Assembly: GCA_001626655.1 (NCBI GenBank)
Contig: LUOC01000219.1
Location: forward strand, 1-7,620
Origin: Fidelibacterota bacterium REDSEA-S14_B6
GTDB taxonomy: Bacteria; Fidelibacterota; Marinisomatia; Marinisomatales; S15-B10
Length of the DNA: 7,620 nt
Direction: 5' to 3'
Part shown: in pieces, positions 5,912-7,620 of the stretch
How the letters are laid out: each line of letters starts with the position of its first letter
How positions within the stretch are numbered: the stretch's first letter is position 1
Notes under the pieces: generated by a model
The model's database searches: none
The model's input: only the letters and a program-made list of their open reading frames with translations
Told to the model about the DNA's origin: nothing
Position numbers and translations under genes: made by a program

Positions 5912-7620
5912 AAAAACGGATAGTCGACTATCTTCAGAAGCAGTCCGGGAAACCGCTGAGGCGCCGTGAACTGGCGAAGAGATTGGGGATAAAGGAGAGT
6001 GATTATCGGTCGTTCCGCCGCGTGGTCAAAGAACTGATCGACAGTGGCAAAATCTTGAGAGTGAGGGGAGGCGCTCTCGTGCTCGCTTCCTCCGGCGATC
6101 GCCTGTCCGGAACGCTGATGCTCACAAGTCACGGATACGGTTTTGTCACCACCGAGGCGCGATCGAGGGACATTTTTGTCGGCAGGAAGAACCTCGGTGG
6201 CGCGCTCCACGGCGACACTGTAGAGGTGGTGGTGCTGCCTAAAAGCCGAAGGCATCGGAGCGAAGGAATCGTTGAACGGGTAATATCGCGCCGTACCGAT
6301 CAGTTCATCGGTATTGTGGTGTCGGAAAGGGGGCGGCTCGGACTCCAGATTGAGCCAGTCTCACCGAGGCGCGGAGTTGTCCTCGAGGGGAAGAAGGGCG
6401 ACAGGCTGTCGTCCGGCGACATTGTGCAGGCGAAGGTGTCGGACTGGGGTAGCTCCGATTCGCCCGTCACCGCCCGCCTTGTCAGTCGGATCGGATCCAT
6501 TGAGAATCCGGAAGACGATATGGCTGTCGTCTGCTTCAAGTATGATCTGACTCCCGAATTCCCGTCCATCGTCGAGAAGGAGAGCCAGAGGTGGTCCGAG
6601 AAAGACATTAAGGGGGAGATTCCAAACAGAACTGACTTGAGGCACCTGACCGCCCTCACCATCGATCCCTCCGACGCCCGGGATGTAGACGACGCCATCT
6701 CTCTTGAGTCTCTTTCGAACGGAAACGTGAGAGTTGGAGTACATATCGCCGATGTCTCTTTCTTTGTTCGAGAAAAATCTGAACTGGACCGTGAAGCGCA
6801 GAAACGGGGAAACACAGTCTACTTCGCGGAAGGGACGGTAAGGATGCTTCCGGATAACCTCTCCGCCGACCTCTGTTCGCTCCTGCCCGAAGTGGACCGC
6901 CTCGCCATGTCGGTGCTGATGGAACTGGATAGCGGCCTCAAAGTCGTTTCAACGCGAGTAGAACAGACCGTGATCCGAAGCCGCGGCGCCCTCGCCTACG
7001 GAGAAGTGCAGACTGTTCTTGACGGTAAAAAGAAAGGGCCGTTCGTCAAAGAGTTGATGGAGATGAACCGGATCGCCAAAGGACTTACCGCCGATCGGGA
7101 CAAGGCCGGAAGTATCGATTTTGACATTCCCGAGCCGATCTTCAAGTTCAAGGACGGCGGCATTCCCCACGAGATTTCGCCCAGCGAGCGGCTCGAGAGC
7201 CACCGTCTTGTGGAAGAGTTTATGCTGCTGGCAAACAGGGAGGTCGCAAGAAAAGTGACCAAGAGAAGGAAGCGTAAAGATGAATTCATCTTCCGAATTC
7301 ACGATGAACCGACCGCCGATGACATGGAGCGGTTTGTCGGTGTCCTGCGCCGGCTGAACCTTGGCGAGTCGATTCCGCCTCGGCTGAAGCCCGCCGATTT
7401 CAGGGATATCCTCGCCATGGTGGAGACGTCCCCCTACCGGGCTCTCATCGAAAAACTGGCGCTCAGAACCATGTCAAAAGCTGTCTACACCGTCCACAAT
7501 CGTGGTCACTTCGGACTCGCTTTCAATACTTACACCCATTTCACTTCCCCCATTCGCCGCTACTCCGATCTGATGGTTCACCGCTACCTCAAGAAACATA
7601 TCCTCCGGCACAGTGAGATG
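5908..7620 (+). CDS. rnr: Ribonuclease R, N-terminal 571 residues (3' end outside window)
   Basis: RNase R is a cytoplasmic processive, hydrolytic 3'-5' exoribonuclease of the RNB (RNase II) family that degrades structured RNA and acts in rRNA quality control. The start is ATG 5908, with GGGAG at 5897-5901 spaced 6 nt and an ATGA overlap with the Omp85 gene. The frame is open to the window edge. Residues 1-60 form a winged-helix domain (KRIVDYLQ, RRRELAKRLGI, VVKELIDSGKI). Residues 66-110 form cold-shock domain 1 (SGTLMLTSHGYGFV, DIFVGRKNLGGALHGDTVEV), and a second OB fold covers about 130-195. The RNB domain starts near 240 and has the catalytic Asp cluster TIDPSDARDVDDAI, with D253, D259, D261 and D262 at the same spacing as the four Asp of the E. 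coli enzyme. Further signatures are GVHIADVS (277-284), RGNTVYF, LSADLCSL, DRLAMSV, SHRLVEEFMLLAN (431-443), and GHFGLAFNTYTHFTSPIRRYSDLMVHR (533-559). The end of the RNB domain, the S1 domain and the basic tail lie beyond 7620. Its place after envelope genes is probably only operon organisation. Confidence 0.97.
   Translation, partial: MKKRIVDYLQKQSGKPLRRRELAKRLGIKESDYRSFRRVVKELIDSGKILRVRGGALVLASSGDRLSGTLMLTSHGYGFVTTEARSRDIFVGRKNLGGALHGDTVEVVVLPKSRRHRSEGIVERVISRRTDQFIGIVVSERGRLGLQIEPVSPRRGVVLEGKKGDRLSSGDIVQAKVSDWGSSDSPVTARLVSRIGSIENPEDDMAVVCFKYDLTPEFPSIVEKESQRWSEKDIKGEIPNRTDLRHLTALTIDPSDARDVDDAISLESLSNGNVRVGVHIADVSFFVREKSELDREAQKRGNTVYFAEGTVRMLPDNLSADLCSLLPEVDRLAMSVLMELDSGLKVVSTRVEQTVIRSRGALAYGEVQTVLDGKKKGPFVKELMEMNRIAKGLTADRDKAGSIDFDIPEPIFKFKDGGIPHEISPSERLESHRLVEEFMLLANREVARKVTKRRKRKDEFIFRIHDEPTADDMERFVGVLRRLNLGESIPPRLKPADFRDILAMVETSPYRALIEKLALRTMSKAVYTVHNRGHFGLAFNTYTHFTSPIRRYSDLMVHRYLKKHILRHSEM

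Noticed and set aside
6652..6696. DARDVDDA in RNase R, with Val where many homologues have Phe or Leu, considered as a possible inactivating change.
   Set aside because: All four metal-binding Asp are present at the correct spacing. The changed residue is not catalytic and the position varies in the family.
1..7620. CRISPR arrays, insertion sequences, tRNA or phage genes.
   Set aside because: There are no regularly spaced repeats, transposase or integrase motifs, or cloverleaf sequences. The strand is fully occupied by five overlapping chromosomal genes of even composition.

Overview
The window is a fully packed, single-strand stretch of a bacterial chromosome. Five genes lie on the + strand, and each overlaps the next; there is no intergenic space longer than zero bases. 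In order they are: the 3' end of lgt (lipoprotein diacylglyceryl transferase), a secreted beta-propeller-like protein, a 1117-residue outer-membrane protein, a short Omp85-superfamily (BamA/TamA/FhaC-like) outer-membrane protein, and the first 571 codons of rnr (ribonuclease R), which runs off the right edge. I see no tRNA, rRNA, mobile element, CRISPR array or factor-independent terminator, and no promoter I can support.

The organism is a diderm (outer-membrane) bacterium. Three consecutive proteins carry Sec signal peptides, one has the Omp85 loop-6 motif (LRGF), and the large one ends in an outer-membrane beta-signal with a terminal Phe. The N-terminal third of the large protein resembles, from memory, surface proteins of the FCB superphylum (SprA-like proteins of Bacteroidota and relatives in uncultured phyla such as Marinimicrobia, Zixibacteria, KSB1, Latescibacterota or Gemmatimonadota). 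The DNA is moderately GC-rich with GC-rich third positions, so an uncultured FCB-type lineage is more likely than a classic low-GC Bacteroidetes. This placement is an inference.

Layout: 1-331 is the lgt end (membrane lipid transfer to lipoproteins). 291-1190 is the propeller, 1183-4536 the large barrel protein and 4523-5911 the Omp85 protein; these form an envelope block. 5908-7620 is rnr, a cytoplasmic 3'-5' exoribonuclease. The overlaps (41, 8, 14 and 4 bp) and good Shine-Dalgarno sequences before the last two starts point to one translationally coupled transcript.

The part most worth attention is the middle block. A periplasmic or surface propeller, a large barrel with an SprA-like N-terminal module, and a dedicated small Omp85 protein are co-translated. 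All three mature proteins appear to contain no cysteine. A working hypothesis is an uncharacterised outer-membrane assembly or surface-display unit in which the Omp85 protein inserts or partners the large barrel. The sequence does not prove that function.
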